Assembly: GCF_003201955.1 (NCBI RefSeq) | Contig: NZ_QJJM01000001.1 | Location: 372,001-436,000 of the forward strand | Length of the DNA stretch: 64,000 nt | Direction of reading: 5' to 3' | DNA from: Blastomonas natatoria | GTDB taxonomy: Bacteria > Pseudomonadota > Alphaproteobacteria > Sphingomonadales > Sphingomonadaceae | Shown: positions 26,647 through 37,740 of the stretch, one piece after another | Layout of the letters: every line of letters begins with the position of its first letter | How positions within the stretch are numbered: position 1 is the first letter of the stretch | Position numbers and translations under genes: made by a program | The notes under the pieces: model-generated | The model's input: the letters and a program-made list of their open reading frames with translations, nothing else | What the model was told of the DNA's origin: nothing | Database searches by the model: none

Positions 26647-27639
26647 ATGAATCGAACAGGAATGCCTGGTTATATGCCCAATATCTTGAAATCGCTTGCT
26701 GCCCTTTCGTTCATCCCGATGCTGCTCGCCCCGATAACCGTCCAGGCGCAGGATGCAGGCGCGGCGCAGCAGTCGAGCATTGAGGCGGACCGCGAGGCCG
26801 CGCGCGTGGCTCGCCAGGCGGAAAAGGAAGCGGCCAGGGTTCGCGAGCAGCAGGAAAAGGAAGCCGAAAAGGCAGCCAAGGCAGCTCAGAAGGAAGAGGA
26901 CAAGAAGGCCAAGGCCGCCGAAAAGGAGGCGCGCAAGGCTGAAAAGGAGGCAAAGGAAGCCTCTGAAGACAAGGACAAGGAGGCCCGCAAGGCTGCGCGG
27001 AACGCCGAAAAGGAAGCACAGGACCAGCGCGACAACAATGCTGCCGAAGCGAGCGTGATGGGAACGTCGCTGGTCGTGTCACCCGACAAGGCCGATCCCG
27101 ACAATATCCTCTATCTCGACCTGTCAACCGGCGGCCGCGTGACCATCCAGCTGTATCCCGAGATCGCGCCCAATCATGTCGAGCGGATCAAGACGCTGGC
27201 TCGTCAGGGCTTTTACGACGGCATCATCTTCCACCGCGTGATCGATGGCTTCATGGCTCAGACCGGCGACCCCACGGGCACCGGAACCGGCGGATCGGAC
27301 CTCCCCGATGTCGCGGCCGAATTCAACAAGTTCCCGCATCTGCGCGGCAGCGTATCCATGGCGCGCGCGCAGGACCCGAACAGCGCCAACAGCCAGTTCT
27401 TCATCGTGTTCTATCCGCGCTTTTCGCTGGACAACAGCTACACCAATTTCGGCCGCGTGATCTCGGGCATGGAATATGTCGATGCCGTGCCTCGGGGCGA
27501 GCCGCCGAGCAATCCTGCCAAGATCCTGCAGGCGTCGCTCAAGTCGCAGAACAAGCCCGAGCCGAATTATGCAGCACAGGCCCAGCCAGCCGAGCGTGCG
27601 ATTTCGGTGGATGAACTGAACGCGCCGATCAGCAACTGA
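26647..27639 (+). CDS. Secreted cyclophilin-type peptidyl-prolyl isomerase with a long charged helix
   Basis: Signal peptide (…LAPITVQA at about residue 34), then residues about 45-135 made almost only of Ala, Lys, Glu, Arg and Asp in an EAxKxAEK-like pattern, predicting a long single alpha helix or coiled coil. The rest is a cyclophilin domain (VTIQLYPEIAPNHVERIKTL, FYDGIIFHRVIDGFMAQTGDPTGTGTGG, then SVSMARAQDPNSANSQFFI). Likely a periplasmic foldase held away from a surface. Two in-frame ATGs at 26662 and 26674 are alternative starts; no ribosome-binding site decides between them. Confidence 0.88.
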   Translation: MNRTGMPGYMPNILKSLAALSFIPMLLAPITVQAQDAGAAQQSSIEADREAARVARQAEKEAARVREQQEKEAEKAAKAAQKEEDKKAKAAEKEARKAEKEAKEASEDKDKEARKAARNAEKEAQDQRDNNAAEASVMGTSLVVSPDKADPDNILYLDLSTGGRVTIQLYPEIAPNHVERIKTLARQGFYDGIIFHRVIDGFMAQTGDPTGTGTGGSDLPDVAAEFNKFPHLRGSVSMARAQDPNSANSQFFIVFYPRFSLDNSYTNFGRVISGMEYVDAVPRGEPPSNPAKILQASLKSQNKPEPNYAAQAQPAERAISVDELNAPISN

Positions 27640-27670
27640 TCGCTTTCCAGCCAATCTTGCAATCCATCGC

Positions 27671-27750
27671 CATTCCAGCGAAAGCGCGAATCCCGCTGCA
27701 TGGCCGTTCGTGACGGCCGAAGCGGGCCCCCGCATGCGCGGGGGTGACGA
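27671..27750. repeat. Mosaic palindromic repeat, copy B (before queA)
   Basis: An 80-nt element that is the inverted counterpart of 16527-16610: it begins CATTCCAGCGAAAGCGCGAA and ends CGCGGGGGTGACGA. The central part differs from copy A and holds its own small hairpin GGCCGT-TCGTG-ACGGCC. Another hairpin, CCCCCGC-ATGC-GCGGGGG, lies at 27727-27744. It occupies most of the space between the isomerase gene and queA. Confidence 0.75.
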
Positions 27751-27776
27751 GTCCTGCAGATTGAGTGCACCAGACA

Positions 27777-28808
27777 ATGCGCGTTGACGAATTCGACTTC
27801 GAACTTCCCCAGGAACGGATAGCCCTGCGCCCGGTGCGGCCACGCGATGCGGCGCGGATGCTGCATGTGCTGGGGTCGACAATGGCCGATGCGACAGTCC
27901 GCGATCTGCCGCGCCTGCTAAATCCCGGTGACTGCCTGGTCTTCAACGACACCCGTGTCATTCCGGCGCAGCTGGAAGGGGTGAAGCTGGGTGGTCAGGC
28001 GCGGGTCGGAGCCACGCTGCACAAGCGTATCGACCTGCGCCGCTGGCAAGCCTTTGTCCGCAACGCAAAGCGTCTGCGCGAGGGCGATGTGGTGCATTTT
28101 GGCGCGGGCGTGCTGGCCGATGTGGAGGCGCGCGGCGAGGATGGCTCTGTCACGTTCGCCTTCCAGGGCGACGAGCCGGTCGAGATCCTGCTCGAGCGGG
28201 CCGGAACCATGCCGCTGCCCCCCTATATTGCCAGCAAGCGCGAGATCGACGAAGCCGATCGCGAGGACTACCAGACCCGCTTTGCCGAGAAAGACGGGGC
28301 GGTCGCCGCGCCGACCGCCTCGCTGCACTTTACCGACCGGCTGATGGCCGATCTTGCCGAGGCCGGGATCGAGCACGCCATGCTGACGCTTCATGTCGGC
28401 GCGGGCACGTTCCTGCCGGTCAAGGCGGACGACACCAACGACCATCAGATGCACGCCGAATGGGGCCGCATCGACGCGGAGACGGCGGACCGCCTCAACG
28501 CCATCCGCGGGCGCGGCAACCGGGTGGTTGCAGTGGGTACAACAGTGCTGCGACTGATCGAAAGCGCCGCCGGGCAGGACAATATCATCCGTCCGTTCGA
28601 GGGCGACACCTCGATCTTCATCACGCCAGGCTATCGCTTCAAGGGCATCGATGGGTTGATGACCAATTTCCACCTCCCGCGCTCGACCCTGTTCATGCTG
28701 GTCTCGGCGCTGATGGGGATTGATGTGATGAAAGCGGCTTACGCTCACGCCATTGCCAGCGAGTACCGCTTCTATTCCTACGGCGACTCGTCTCTGCTTC
28801 TGCCGTGA
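27777..28808 (+). CDS. queA: S-adenosylmethionine:tRNA ribosyltransferase-isomerase
   Basis: Transfers the ribosyl part of SAM to preQ1 in tRNA, forming epoxyqueuosine. The 343-residue protein starts [19 protein letters not shown], as QueA proteins do, and keeps the [21 protein letters not shown]…[13 protein letters not shown] and [15 protein letters not shown] motifs. The ATG at 27777 is used; an in-frame GTG 12 nt earlier is less likely. tgt, a usual neighbour, is not present. Confidence 0.96.
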   Translation: MRVDEFDFELPQERIALRPVRPRDAARMLHVLGSTMADATVRDLPRLLNPGDCLVFNDTRVIPAQLEGVKLGGQARVGATLHKRIDLRRWQAFVRNAKRLREGDVVHFGAGVLADVEARGEDGSVTFAFQGDEPVEILLERAGTMPLPPYIASKREIDEADREDYQTRFAEKDGAVAAPTASLHFTDRLMADLAEAGIEHAMLTLHVGAGTFLPVKADDTNDHQMHAEWGRIDAETADRLNAIRGRGNRVVAVGTTVLRLIESAAGQDNIIRPFEGDTSIFITPGYRFKGIDGLMTNFHLPRSTLFMLVSALMGIDVMKAAYAHAIASEYRFYSYGDSSLLLP

Positions 28809-28843
28809 TTGCGGCATGGGTTATCTAGTTCGTCACTAACATA

Positions 28844-28869
28844 GATCAGGAAAATCGGTTTTCCCGATC
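28844..28869. promoter_or_regulatory. 26-bp imperfect palindrome between queA and katG
   Basis: An inverted repeat spanning 28844-28869 with GATC at both outer ends and GGAAAA/TTTTCC arms around TCGG; only two symmetric positions break the symmetry. It lies 35 nt after queA and 64 nt before katG. It could be the queA transcription terminator (no T-run follows), or an operator for katG. No regulator gene is adjacent. Confidence 0.45.
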
Positions 28870-28932
28870 AACCGATCCCGGATTAATCTCCTGTGAACGG
28901 CGAATTCGCCCTTTAGCAGGAGACCACATCCC

Positions 28933-31164
<2,232 letters not shown>

Positions 31165-31174
31165 CTTCCCCACC

Positions 31175-31208
31175 TCCGGCGGCGGCCATCCCCAAGGCCG
31201 TCGCCGGA
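31175..31208. terminator. Hairpin terminator after katG (possibly bidirectional)
   Basis: A 13-bp stem, TCCGGCGGCGGCC paired with GGCCGTCGCCGGA (one G-T wobble), with an 8-nt loop. It begins 10 nt past the katG stop codon, and TTATTTTT follows about 10 nt after the stem on the plus strand. It also lies just beyond the end of the convergent cyclase gene, so it may serve both. Confidence 0.7.
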
Positions 31209-31218
31209 TATGCGGGCC

Positions 31219-33510
31219 TTATTTTTCCTTCATCACCCAGACCCCGTCCCATTCCCCTTGGGGCGGGGTCGCCTGCAATATGCGGCACCGATCGACATAA
31301 GTGCGCGACAGGCCGTCGCCGGGATTGAGCGACACGCATTTCTCGAAGCGTGCGATTGCCTCTTCCCAGCGCGCGGCGCGATAGGCGACAATCCCGTCCT
31401 CGAAATGACCGAGCACATCGCGCATCGCCGGGAAGGTCTGCGCGTCGTGATAGTCGAGCAGTTCGAACACGCGCACCGGCGCGGTCTTGCCCTTGACCAC
31501 GACCAGGTCGATGTCGCGCATCCGATAGGTTCCATTGAAGCGCGCTACGGTGTTCTCGCTCGCCAGAATCCGGGCGGAATACGCCTTGCACGCGCTTTCA
31601 AGCCGGCTGGCCAGGTTCACCCCATCGCCGATCACGGTATAATCCATGCGCTTGGGGCTGCCGATATTGCCCGAAACGATATGGTCGGTATGGATGCCGA
31701 CTCCCATGTCGACGGTCTTGAGGCCCCGGTCGCGGCGCTGGGCATTCCATTCCCACAGAGTGCGGATCATGTTGATCGCGGCGCGCGCGGCGCGGTCCGG
31801 ATCGTCGTCATGGGGCATGGGCAGACCGAAACAGGCCATGATCGCATCGCCGATGAACTTGTCGAGCATGCCGCCCTGCGCGGTGATGCAGTCGACCATC
31901 AGGCTGAAATATTCATTGAGGAAGGACACGGTGCCCTGCGCGCCATATTCCTCGGTGATCGTGGTGAACCCGCGCACATCGGTGAACATGATGGTCGCTT
32001 CGGCGCTGACCCCGCCGAGCAGGTCGAGCGTGTCGTCGTCCATCATCTGCGCCGCAATGACGGGGTCCATATAGCGTGACATGGTTGATTTCATGCGCTT
32101 TTCGCTGCTGATGTCCTCGACCATCAGCATCGATCCCAGCTTGGAATCATCGCTTTCGGACACAAGCGGCATGATCGTGAGGTTAACCGATTTGGTGACG
32201 CCTCCCAGCGCAACCTCGGCGTCGGGGAAGACATCGCTGCTGCGTTCCTCCTTCACCTTCTCTATCCGCTCCATGATCCAGGCGCCCTGCTGGTCGAGCA
32301 GCTCGGCGAGCAGCCGCCCCTGAACCTCTGCCGCCTTGCACGCCCAGATGCGTTCGATGGCCTGGTTGCAGGTGATGATCTTGCCCAGCGGATCGAGCGT
32401 CAGCACGCCGTTCGACATGCTCTGCAGCACGGACTCATTGTACAGCTTCATCCGCTGCACATCGTCGAACAGCTTGGAATTCTCGAGTGCGATGGCGATC
32501 TGGCCGGTAAAGGTCTTGAGCTGCTGCTCGTCCTTGTCGGTGAACGCTCCGGTCTTCTTGTTCAGCACCTGGGTGACGCCGATGACTTCGCCCTGCTTGT
32601 TGATGATCGGCACGCACAGGATGCAGCGGGTGAAGAAGCCGGTCTGCCGATCGAAAGAAGGGTTGAACCGCAGATCCGCATAGGCGTGCGGAATGTTGAG
32701 GCTCTGCCCGGTGGTGAAGACGGTGCCCGCGATGCCGACGCCCGACGGGAAGCGGATCTCGCTGACCTTGCCGCCCGCCGAGAACAGCGAGAAAAGCGTG
32801 TCGGTTGCCTTGTCATGGATGAAGATGGTGGCGCGCTCGGCCTCGAACATCCGTACCGTTTCGGCGACCACGCGCTGGAGCAGCCGGGTGAGATCGACCT
32901 CGGAGCTGATTTCCGAGATCATCGACAGGAACGCGAGCTCCTTGGCGCGGACCTGCTCGATTTCCTCGATGGACTGCAGGCTCTGGAGGAACACAGTCGC
33001 CTGGCTGGTCATTTCTTCCAGCAGGGTCACGTCATCGGCTGTGAAGCTGCCATCGTGCTTGTTGATGTTCTGCATGACGCCGATGATCTGTCCTAGCGGC
33101 GTGCGTACGGGAACGCAGATGATATTGCGCGTCTTGTAGCCGGTGCGCTGGTCGACCGTGCTGTTGAAGCGCGGATCGGCATAGGCATCCTCGACCAGCA
33201 GCGATTCACCGGCCTGGAAGACATGGCCTGCGATGCCCGAGGTGTTGAGAATGCGGATTTCCAGGCTCTGGCTGCCCTGGGCAAAGCGCGAATACAGCTC
33301 GCCCGTCTTGGGATCGTTGAGAAACAGCGTGCCGCGATCGCAATTGAGCTCGCGCGAGGTGAGTTCGACCAGCATGGCGAGGACACCGTCGATCTGCGTG
33401 ATGGTGGCGCACTTGCGCGTCACTTCGAGCAGCACCTCGGTTCGGCGCAGCGCTGCCGCTCGCTGGCTCTCGGTCATCGGCCGGGAAAGGGTTTCAGTCA
33501 TCGCGCTCAT
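31219..33510 (-). CDS. GAF-GAF-PAS class III adenylate/guanylate cyclase
   Basis: A 763-residue soluble signalling protein. Two GAF domains at about residues 25-185 and 205-360 (each with a CVPV/CVPI strand and a GxTQ or GVMQN loop), a PAS-like region at about 370-480, a class III catalytic domain at about 500-690, then a short helical tail. Metal-binding Asp residues (MFTDVRGF, KFIGDAIMA), adenine-selecting Lys and Asp (DKFIGD, RMDYTVIGD) and transition-state Asn/Arg (GVNLASRLE) are present, so it should make cAMP. The ATG overlaps the stop codon of an upstream coiled-coil gene. The ligands of the GAF domains are unknown. Confidence 0.93.
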   Translation of the reverse strand: MSAMTETLSRPMTESQRAAALRRTEVLLEVTRKCATITQIDGVLAMLVELTSRELNCDRGTLFLNDPKTGELYSRFAQGSQSLEIRILNTSGIAGHVFQAGESLLVEDAYADPRFNSTVDQRTGYKTRNIICVPVRTPLGQIIGVMQNINKHDGSFTADDVTLLEEMTSQATVFLQSLQSIEEIEQVRAKELAFLSMISEISSEVDLTRLLQRVVAETVRMFEAERATIFIHDKATDTLFSLFSAGGKVSEIRFPSGVGIAGTVFTTGQSLNIPHAYADLRFNPSFDRQTGFFTRCILCVPIINKQGEVIGVTQVLNKKTGAFTDKDEQQLKTFTGQIAIALENSKLFDDVQRMKLYNESVLQSMSNGVLTLDPLGKIITCNQAIERIWACKAAEVQGRLLAELLDQQGAWIMERIEKVKEERSSDVFPDAEVALGGVTKSVNLTIMPLVSESDDSKLGSMLMVEDISSEKRMKSTMSRYMDPVIAAQMMDDDTLDLLGGVSAEATIMFTDVRGFTTITEEYGAQGTVSFLNEYFSLMVDCITAQGGMLDKFIGDAIMACFGLPMPHDDDPDRAARAAINMIRTLWEWNAQRRDRGLKTVDMGVGIHTDHIVSGNIGSPKRMDYTVIGDGVNLASRLESACKAYSARILASENTVARFNGTYRMRDIDLVVVKGKTAPVRVFELLDYHDAQTFPAMRDVLGHFEDGIVAYRAARWEEAIARFEKCVSLNPGDGLSRTYVDRCRILQATPPQGEWDGVWVMKEK

Positions 33511-33950
33511 CAGGCCTGTTCCCGCATCGTCTGTTCCAGCCGGTCGCGCAGCGCCTGGATCTGCTGGTGCAGTGCCTGGCGCTCCAGCGCATGATCGGCT
33601 TCCATCGAAAGGCGCGCCTGCTCGGCGTCGGTGCGCGCTGAATCGAGAGTGTGTCGCAGCGCATCGATGCCGGCTTTGAGCTGTGCAATCTCTGCCTGAG
33701 CCGCGGCACGATCGGCCTGCAGCGCCTGGTCATGGGCACGCTGCTGCGCTTCCATGGCGTCGCGCATCTGCTGGATGGTGGCAGTGAGGTCAGCAAGCCG
33801 AGCGGCCTCTTCTGATCGGGCGCGGGTGACAGCCCGATCGGCTTCATGGGCGGCCGTCTCCAGCGCCTGGCGCAAACCATCGATCGTCGCCTGCAGATGC
33901 AGGTTGGCGGCGCGCATCTCGGAAAGCGCGTCCGGGCTGGCCTGTGTCAT
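33510..33950 (-). CDS. Coiled-coil protein coupled to the cyclase
   Basis: A 146-residue, almost entirely helical protein from the ATG at 33950: Ala/Gln/Arg/Glu-rich heptad-like sequence from about residue 10 to the end, no signal peptide and no membrane segment. Its stop codon overlaps the cyclase start (TGATG), so the two proteins are made together and may interact, for example by dimerising or localising the cyclase. The family is not recognised; the interaction is inference. About 236 nt without a gene separate it from the end of smc. Confidence 0.72.
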   Translation of the reverse strand: MTQASPDALSEMRAANLHLQATIDGLRQALETAAHEADRAVTRARSEEAARLADLTATIQQMRDAMEAQQRAHDQALQADRAAAQAEIAQLKAGIDALRHTLDSARTDAEQARLSMEADHALERQALHQQIQALRDRLEQTMREQA

Positions 33951-34186
33951 GTTCGATCGTCCCCGCCAAGCTGATACGATTGATAACGGCATCAGGCATG
34001 CAACGTTAACCGTTCATTTGCCATAACTCAGACGATAGTCCTTGATTGCGCATGCGAGCTTGTGCGGGCGTTTCTGGCTCAGTCGGGTGTCCCGATGATT
34101 GAGCTTGGGCGCCATTTCCGACCGGGTGTTGAAGCAGACTGATCACCCGCGCCGGGTTGGGGCTGAGCGAAAGCCCTGTTGCCGGT

Positions 34187-37100
34187 CTATTCCGTCGCCA
34201 GCAGCCGCTCCGCGCCGCCGAGATCGACCGATACCAGGCGGCTGACTCCGCGCTCGATCATCGTGACCCCGAACAGGCGGTGCATGCGGCTCATCGTCAC
34301 GGCATTGTGGGTGACGATGAGATAGCGGGTGTCGGTGACCACGGCCATGTGATCGAGCAGGTCGCAGAACCGGTCGATATTGGCATCGTCGAGCGGGGCA
34401 TCGACCTCGTCGAGCACGCAGATCGGGGCTGGGTTGGTAAGGAACAGGCCGAAAATGAGCGCTACGGCGGTCAGCGCCTGTTCGCCCCCCGACAGCAGCG
34501 TCAGGGACGACAGCCGCTTGCCCGGCGGCTGAGCCATGATCTCGAGCCCGGCTTCCAGCGGATCGTCGCTGTCGATGAGTTCCAGATGCGCCTTGCCGCC
34601 GTTGAACAGCCGCGAAAACAGCGTGCGGAAATGGCCGTCCACGGTTTCGAACGCGGCGAGCAGGCGCTGGCGGCCCTCGCGGTTGAGCGCGCCGATCGAT
34701 CCGCGCAGCCGTGCGATCGCCTCCACCAGCTCATCATGCTCCTCGCGGATCGTTGCCATCTCGGTTTCGAGCGACGCGAGCTCGTCTGCCGCGATCAGGT
34801 TGACCGCGCCCAGCCGTTCGCGTGCCTGTTGCAACCGCTCGTGCTCGGCCGCCTCGTTCTCGGCCGCCGCGATTCCAGCCGGATCGAAGGCAAAGCGTTC
34901 GGGCAGAAGCGGGGGAGGGCACTGAAAGCGTTCGCCGCAGCCCTGCGCCAGTTCGATGCGCCGCTGGTCCTGGTGCTCGGCGCGCGCGCTGGCGCCAGCG
35001 CGCTGTTCGCGCGTCAGGGCGAGCGTCTCGGAGGCGGTCGCGGCCAGTCGCTCGGCCTCGGCCAGTGTTTTTTCCGCTGCGTGTGATGCCGCTTCGGCCA
35101 GAGCTTGCGCCTGACGTGCTTCGGCGAGCGATGCCTGGAGCGCGGTGATCCTCTCCCCCAGCCTTTCGGGCTTGTCGGCGATGCCAGCGCGTTCCTGCGC
35201 CAGCTCGGCGGCGCGGACCTGCATCTCGCGCAGCCGCTGTGCGGCCTCGCCCGATCGGCCTTGCCAGCCCTTGATCTCGGCGCGCACGCTCGCGCGCCGC
35301 TCGCGAAGCGCGGAAACCGCCTGAGCTTGCGCCGCCAGCGCTGCCATTGCGGAGCGCAGCCCTGCCTGTGCCGTCTGGTTGCGCTCGCCCAGCAGCGTCA
35401 CCTGTTCGCGCTGCGCCGTACCATCGGGCAGCATTGCGCGCGCGGCTTCGGCGGCCTGGCGATCCTGTACTGCGGCGTCGGCGTCGGCTGCCAGACGCTC
35501 GATTCGCTCGGCGAGATCGTCGCGCCGTTCGGCATCGCGCTGCAATGCGTGCTCGGTCTGGTCGCGATCGCGCAACGCCTGGCGTTCGGCGGCGTCGGCA
35601 GCGCCCAATGCGCGGCTATGCTCTGCAATCCGCGCCTGCAGGTCTGCCAATTGCTGCTGTGCTTGCGCCATTGCAGCCTCTGCCGTCCCAAGCCGGTCAG
35701 CCAGAGCAGGCTGCGCACGTTCAAGCTCGGTCAATCGGGTGCGCCGCTCGAGCCGTTCGGCGGCAGCCGCTCCGTCGCCGCTCGAAACAAACCCATCCCA
35801 TCGGCGCACGCGGCCATCGCGTGTGACCAGCCGCATACCCGGCACAAGCGGCTGCTCGTCATCCGCCTGTGCAACGATCACCAGCGACAGTCGTGCGGCC
35901 AGTGCCTCAGGCGCGCGAACGTGGTCCGCAAGCCAGGCGCAGCCATCGGGCAGGGCAGGGCGACTGGCGGGCATATCGGCCCCGGTCCAGAAGCGCCCAT
36001 CGCCCCTGGCCTCGGCAATCGGCGCGCTAAGGTCATCCCCCAGGGCGGCGGCGAGAGCCTTTTCAAATCCCTTGTCCGCCTCGACCTGTTCGAGAGCGCG
36101 CTCGCCGCCGCCGGCCTTTTTCGCAAGATCGCGGGCAAGCGCGTCGATCTCGCGGGTCATCGCATTCAGCTCGGCGCGCAGCGTCGCAAGCTCGCTCTGG
36201 GCCGCGTCGCGCATTGGAACGACAGCGTCGCGATTGGCTTGCGCCTCGGCGAGTGCAGCTCCTGCCTTTGCCTTGGCTTCGGCTGCCTGCGCGCATTCGG
36301 CAAGCGCCTCGTCGCGCAGCCGCGCCAGTTCGGCCGCATCGCCCAGCCCGGCCAGCTGTGTCCGTGTCCGCTGCAATTCCTCATCGGCGCGGCGGTTGCG
36401 AGCCAGCGCCGTGGCGAGCGCGGCATCGGCGACCTTGATATCGGCATCGGTGCGGGCGAGTTCGGCGCGCGCCTCGGCCAGCGCCAGTTCGGCCTCGCGG
36501 ACCGCGCGTTCGGCATTGTCCTGTGCATGCGCCAGCACCGGCCCGCGCGCTTCCTCCGCCGCGAGATCGGCCTGAACGCGGGCATTTTCGGCCTCCAGCC
36601 TTTCGAGCGCCGCGGTGGCATCGTGCGTGAGCCGATCCTCGCGTGCGCTGTCTTCGGCGATGCGCGTCTGCTGCCGGTCGAGATCGGCGAGGCGCTGGAC
36701 GGCGGCATCCCGCTCTGCGGTCATCGTCGACAGCCGGAACGCCAGATCCTGCGCGGCGTCGCGCGCCGATTGCAGCCCGGCGCGGGTTTCGGCCAGTGCT
36801 TCGATGGCCGCACGCTGGCTGACCTGAGCCTCGTTCTGCGCGGCCTGTGCCTCGGCCACAGCGGCCTCTGCCGCCGAGGCTTCCGCACGAGCCCGCTTCG
36901 CCGCCTCGGCAGCGGTGCGCCAGCGGGCGAACAGCGCACGCGCCTCGGCCACCGTGATCTGCTGGCTCAATGCACGATAGCGCTCCGCCGCCCTGGCCTG
37001 CCTCGACAGACTGGCGGCGCGCGCTTCCATGTCGGTCAGCACCTGCTGCAGCCGTTCCAGATTCGCTTCGGTTGCGCGCAGCTTCTGTTCCGCGTCCTTG

Positions 37101-37630
37101 CGCCGCACGTGCAGCCCGGCAATCCCCGCCGCTTCCTCGAGCATCTGCCGCCGTTCGACCGGTCGGGCAGAGATGACCGCCGCGATCCGCCCCTGGCTGA
37201 CCAGGGCGGGACTATGGGCTCCGGTGGCGGCATCGGCGAAGAGCAGGGCGACGTCCTTGGCCCGCACATCGCGGCCATTGGCGCGATAGGCGCTGCCTGC
37301 GCCGCGTTCGATCCGCCGGACGACCTCGAGTTCGCCATCCTCGACCGAGACGGCGGCGAGCACTGGCTGGCTCACTTCGGTGAGCAGCGAGACCTCTGCG
37401 AAATTGCGTGCTGGCCGGGTGGCGGTGCCGGCGAAGATCACGTCCTCCATGCCGCCGCCGCGCATCGACTTGGCGGAGCTTTCGCCCATCACCCAGCGGA
37501 TTGCCTCGAGCAGGTTGGACTTGCCGCAGCCATTGGGGCCTACGATGCCGGTCAGCCCCGGTTCGATCCGCAGTTCGGCAGGCTCGACAAAGCTCTTGAA
37601 ACCGCTGAGCTTCAGCCGCTTGAACCGCAT
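34187..37630 (-). CDS. smc: Chromosome segregation ATPase SMC
   Basis: A 1147-residue SMC protein: Walker A GPNGCGKS at residues 31-38, long coiled coil, hinge region at about 500-640, second coiled coil, then the ABC signature LSGGEQAL and Walker B CVLDEVDAPLDD near the C-terminus. It compacts and segregates chromosomes together with ScpA/ScpB, which are not here. The start at 37630 gives the family N-terminus MRFKRLKLSGFKSF. However, an in-frame ATG at 37717 has GGGG 5-6 nt upstream and would add 29 residues. It follows the DsbA pair in a minus-strand run from dciA. Confidence 0.95.
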   Translation of the reverse strand: MRFKRLKLSGFKSFVEPAELRIEPGLTGIVGPNGCGKSNLLEAIRWVMGESSAKSMRGGGMEDVIFAGTATRPARNFAEVSLLTEVSQPVLAAVSVEDGELEVVRRIERGAGSAYRANGRDVRAKDVALLFADAATGAHSPALVSQGRIAAVISARPVERRQMLEEAAGIAGLHVRRKDAEQKLRATEANLERLQQVLTDMEARAASLSRQARAAERYRALSQQITVAEARALFARWRTAAEAAKRARAEASAAEAAVAEAQAAQNEAQVSQRAAIEALAETRAGLQSARDAAQDLAFRLSTMTAERDAAVQRLADLDRQQTRIAEDSAREDRLTHDATAALERLEAENARVQADLAAEEARGPVLAHAQDNAERAVREAELALAEARAELARTDADIKVADAALATALARNRRADEELQRTRTQLAGLGDAAELARLRDEALAECAQAAEAKAKAGAALAEAQANRDAVVPMRDAAQSELATLRAELNAMTREIDALARDLAKKAGGGERALEQVEADKGFEKALAAALGDDLSAPIAEARGDGRFWTGADMPASRPALPDGCAWLADHVRAPEALAARLSLVIVAQADDEQPLVPGMRLVTRDGRVRRWDGFVSSGDGAAAAERLERRTRLTELERAQPALADRLGTAEAAMAQAQQQLADLQARIAEHSRALGAADAAERQALRDRDQTEHALQRDAERRDDLAERIERLAADADAAVQDRQAAEAARAMLPDGTAQREQVTLLGERNQTAQAGLRSAMAALAAQAQAVSALRERRASVRAEIKGWQGRSGEAAQRLREMQVRAAELAQERAGIADKPERLGERITALQASLAEARQAQALAEAASHAAEKTLAEAERLAATASETLALTREQRAGASARAEHQDQRRIELAQGCGERFQCPPPLLPERFAFDPAGIAAAENEAAEHERLQQARERLGAVNLIAADELASLETEMATIREEHDELVEAIARLRGSIGALNREGRQRLLAAFETVDGHFRTLFSRLFNGGKAHLELIDSDDPLEAGLEIMAQPPGKRLSSLTLLSGGEQALTAVALIFGLFLTNPAPICVLDEVDAPLDDANIDRFCDLLDHMAVVTDTRYLIVTHNAVTMSRMHRLFGVTMIERGVSRLVSVDLGGAERLLATE

Positions 37631-37740
37631 CGGGGCGTTGAAGGCGGGCGCACCGGCGGCAGCATCAGAAGCCTCCCTCTGATCGATACCGCCAGCAATC
37701 ATCCCCCCGTGGTTCATTCAACCCCTTTCCGGACGTGGGG

